DNA of 36,078 bases from a virus: the IMG/VR virus record IMGVR_UViG_3300042860_002920, positions 1 through 36,078 of that record, one strand, 5' to 3'. The notes under the pieces are model-generated. The model was not told the origin of the DNA, did no database searches, and saw only the letters and a program-made list of their open reading frames with translations. Positions 33,941 to 36,078 of this stretch are shown piece by piece; position 1 is the first letter of the stretch, and every line of letters starts with the position of its first letter. A program made the position numbers and the translations under genes.

Positions 33941-36078
33941 ATGACTGCTCCAGTTATTCAGTTTAAAAGAGGTCTGTTTAGCAACTTACCTGGTTTAAGA
34001 GCAGGTGAACCAGGATTTACTACGGACAAGTATGATCTTTATGTTGGTATTGACAGTACCACGAATGGAAATAAATTCTTTGGATCACACCGCTATTGGA
34101 CAAAAGAAACAACATCAGCAGGTTCTGGTCTAAATCTTGTTGAGGGCACAGAAAATGGTGATAATACTATTACTCTGAAGGCACCAGCAAGTATTCCTGC
34201 AAATTATACAATTACTTTTCCAAGTGCTATTGTAACCGATGGTTATTTAAAGGTTGCAAGTGATGGAACTCTTTCTTGGGCACCAAATCTTACATCATCA
34301 ACACTATCAATTAGCGGAATTTCAACGCTAGGTCAAGCACTTGCTACAACAGTAAGTGCTACTGGTATTATTACCGCATCCTCATTCTCTGGTTCTGGTT
34401 CAGGACTAACTGCAGGAACAGTTCCAGTATCTGCTTTAGATATTGATGGTGCTACTGCAGCAACAGGATTGACATCAGATGACTTATTCATCATTGATGA
34501 TGGTGCTGGTGGTACTAATAAGAAGTTAACAGCACAGCAACTTTCAGATTATGTTCTAGGTGGTTCTGGCGGTGCTACCTTCCCTGCAATTACTGTAACA
34601 GGTATTGCTACAATCAATACCTTAAAGGCAACTACATCAACAACCACAGGTATTGCAACAGCATCTTCATTTAGAGGTTCTGATTTCCGCGATACTGATG
34701 GATCATTAGTTCCTCTTGTTGGTGTTTCTTCTGCTTCTGCTCATACTGGACTAGTTACTGCATTCAAATTTACTGGAACAGGTCTTGAAGAGTATACAGT
34801 AGCAAATGAAATTGCAACAATTAAGATTTCTGGTGTTGCTGCTTCAACTTATACAACGAATGAAGTCTTTACTGCAACTCAAGGTCAGACATCATTTAAC
34901 TTTACTGCTGGTTATGAAGATGGATTTGTTGATGTATATTTAAATGGTATTCGTTTAATTAGTGGTACAGACTTTACTGCTAATAATGGTGCTGATGTAG
35001 TCTTAGCATCTGGAGCAACTGCTGGTGATGAACTAGAAGTTGTTTCATTCAAAGAACTTGGCGATGTATTCTCACTAAACAACCTAAGACTTGCTGGTGG
35101 TTTAAGAGTAACTGGAGTTGTAACTGCTACTAGTTTTAATGGTGCATTAAATCAAACTGCAGGTGTTTCTACTGTTGGACAACTTTCAGCAGTTACAGTA
35201 AATGCTTCAGGCATCGTTACAGCATCTTCGTTCAGTGGTTCTGGTTCAGGTCTATCTGCTGGTACAGTTCCTGCTTCAGCAATTGATATTGATGGAGCTA
35301 CTGCTGCTACTGCTCTAACGTCAGATGATCTATTCCTAATCGATGATGGCGCAGGTGGTACTAATAAGAAGTTAACAGCACAACAACTTTCTAACTATGT
35401 TCTAGGTGGTTCTGGCGGTGCTACCTTCCCTGCGATCAATGTAACAGGTTTAGGTACAGTTTCCCAACTTCAAGCAACTACAGCAACAGTAGGTGCTGGT
35501 CTAACGGTTTCTGGAGCAACTGATCTAAACGGTGGTCTAGATGTTTCTGGTAGTGCAACTATTGATCAACTAAGAGTTTCTGGTGTTACAACTTCAACTG
35601 GTGGTTTTGTTGGTGCTTTAACTGGTAATTCTAGCACTGCTACAGCACTTCAAACTGCTCGTAACTTCCAAGTTACTGGTGATGCTGCTTCTGCTTCAGT
35701 ATCGTTTGATGGAACTGCTAACGTTGGTCTTGCAGTAACACTAGCAACTGTTAACAGTAACGTTGGAACATTTGGTTCACAAACACAAATTCCTGTTGTT
35801 ACTGTTAACGCTAAAGGTCTTGTTACTGCCGTATCAACTGCTTCAGTTGGTACTGCTTTAACGGTAACTGGCGATAGTGGTTCAGAAAATATCAATTTAC
35901 TCTCAGAAGCTCTAACAATTTCTGGTGGTACAAACCTAACTTCTTCAGCTGCTTCAAATACTGTTACAATTAACCTTGATCCAAACATTTCATTAACAAG
36001 TGTTGTTGCTTCTGGTGTTGTAACTGCTACTGGTGGTTTCTCTGGAAATGTAACTGGTAATTTAACAGGTAACGTAAC
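33941..36078 (+). CDS. tail fibre protein, 5' part (runs off the window)
   Basis: ATG 33941 opens a frame that stays open to the right edge, giving 712 residues so far. The start, PVIQFKRGLFSNLPGLRAGEPGFTTD, is the fibre N-terminal domain that attaches to the virion, related to the N-terminus of phage major tropism determinants. The rest is Gly/Ser/Thr/Ala/Val-rich with repeating strands such as VVTATSFNGAL and FSGNVTGNLTGNV, as expected for a trimeric beta-structured fibre. A 212-base segment is repeated in frame at 34391 and 35237. The receptor-binding end lies beyond the window. Confidence 0.85.
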   Translation, partial: MTAPVIQFKRGLFSNLPGLRAGEPGFTTDKYDLYVGIDSTTNGNKFFGSHRYWTKETTSAGSGLNLVEGTENGDNTITLKAPASIPANYTITFPSAIVTDGYLKVASDGTLSWAPNLTSSTLSISGISTLGQALATTVSATGIITASSFSGSGSGLTAGTVPVSALDIDGATAATGLTSDDLFIIDDGAGGTNKKLTAQQLSDYVLGGSGGATFPAITVTGIATINTLKATTSTTTGIATASSFRGSDFRDTDGSLVPLVGVSSASAHTGLVTAFKFTGTGLEEYTVANEIATIKISGVAASTYTTNEVFTATQGQTSFNFTAGYEDGFVDVYLNGIRLISGTDFTANNGADVVLASGATAGDELEVVSFKELGDVFSLNNLRLAGGLRVTGVVTATSFNGALNQTAGVSTVGQLSAVTVNASGIVTASSFSGSGSGLSAGTVPASAIDIDGATAATALTSDDLFLIDDGAGGTNKKLTAQQLSNYVLGGSGGATFPAINVTGLGTVSQLQATTATVGAGLTVSGATDLNGGLDVSGSATIDQLRVSGVTTSTGGFVGALTGNSSTATALQTARNFQVTGDAASASVSFDGTANVGLAVTLATVNSNVGTFGSQTQIPVVTVNAKGLVTAVSTASVGTALTVTGDSGSENINLLSEALTISGGTNLTSSAASNTVTINLDPNISLTSVVASGVVTATGGFSGNVTGNLTGNV
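34391..34602 (+). repeat. tail-fibre internal repeat, copy A
   Basis: This segment encodes a GSGSGLTAGTVP...SDDLFIIDDGAGGTNKKL...VLGGSGGATFP phrase. It recurs 846 bases (282 codons) downstream with only scattered differences, mainly synonymous or conservative. The segment from GGCGGTGCTACC to CCCTGC is identical in both copies. Confidence 0.8.
35237..35448 (+). repeat. tail-fibre internal repeat, copy B
   Basis: Second copy of the 212-base segment at 34391. It is in the same reading frame, so it duplicates a protein module of about 70 residues. The upstream flank (TGTTACAGCATCTTCG and similar) is also related to copy A. Confidence 0.8.

Noticed and set aside
35650-35988. 112-residue - strand open frame in the tail fibre
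   Set aside because: It runs opposite to a clear + strand fibre frame whose codon pattern and repeats are consistent throughout.
1-36078. CRISPR array, tRNA or rRNA genes, insertion sequences, integrase or attachment sites
   Set aside because: I looked for regular spaced repeats, cloverleaf-like segments, transposase motifs and integrase signatures and found none that I could support.

Overview
This window looks like part of a T4-like marine cyanophage genome (a cyanomyovirus of Synechococcus or Prochlorococcus). The evidence is a run of T4-type baseplate genes (gp25, gp6, a gp7-like protein, gp8), giant beta-rich virion proteins, a tail fibre, T4-type late promoter motifs (NATAAATA) in the gene junctions, tight packing with stop/start overlaps, an AT-rich composition, and several tiny genes that I recall as typical of cyanomyoviruses. 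All recognised genes are on the + strand.

Layout. 1-1055 holds small genes of unknown function around a non-coding stretch (494-893). That stretch carries six exact copies of TTTTCCACA, which is the form of the DnaA box used by cyanobacteria, together with TTATAA palindromes; it could be a replication origin or a DnaA-binding region. A long hairpin terminator follows (about 1065-1114), then an AT-rich leader. 1275-5696 is an array of six paralogous SGNH/GDSL-hydrolase-like genes, each overlapping the next, interrupted after the fourth by an HNH endonuclease gene. 5693-9355 holds two tiny genes, a NodU/CmcH-type carbamoyltransferase, a twitch-type radical SAM protein joined to it by a TAATG overlap, and a glycosyltransferase-like protein. 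9388-10742 holds small cyanophage proteins and a strong intrinsic terminator.

10761-33893 is the late structural block. It runs gp25, gp6, a 2732-residue gp7-like wedge protein with an unusually long C-terminal extension, a 1045-residue virion protein, gp8, a 2330-residue DUF4815-like virion protein, and three small proteins. From 33941 a tail-fibre gene runs off the right edge. Late promoter motifs lie before gp25, before the 1045-residue protein, before gp8 and before the small proteins near the fibre.

Working model (inference). The right-hand two thirds build the baseplate and tail-fibre region. The accessory region on the left (SGNH paralogues, carbamoyltransferase, radical SAM, glycosyltransferase-like protein) could decorate or trim a glycan or another small molecule, either on the virion or on the host surface. 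Nothing in the sequence fixes the substrate. The two least ordinary features are the DnaA-box cluster and the SGNH array, in which the active-site blocks have diverged.
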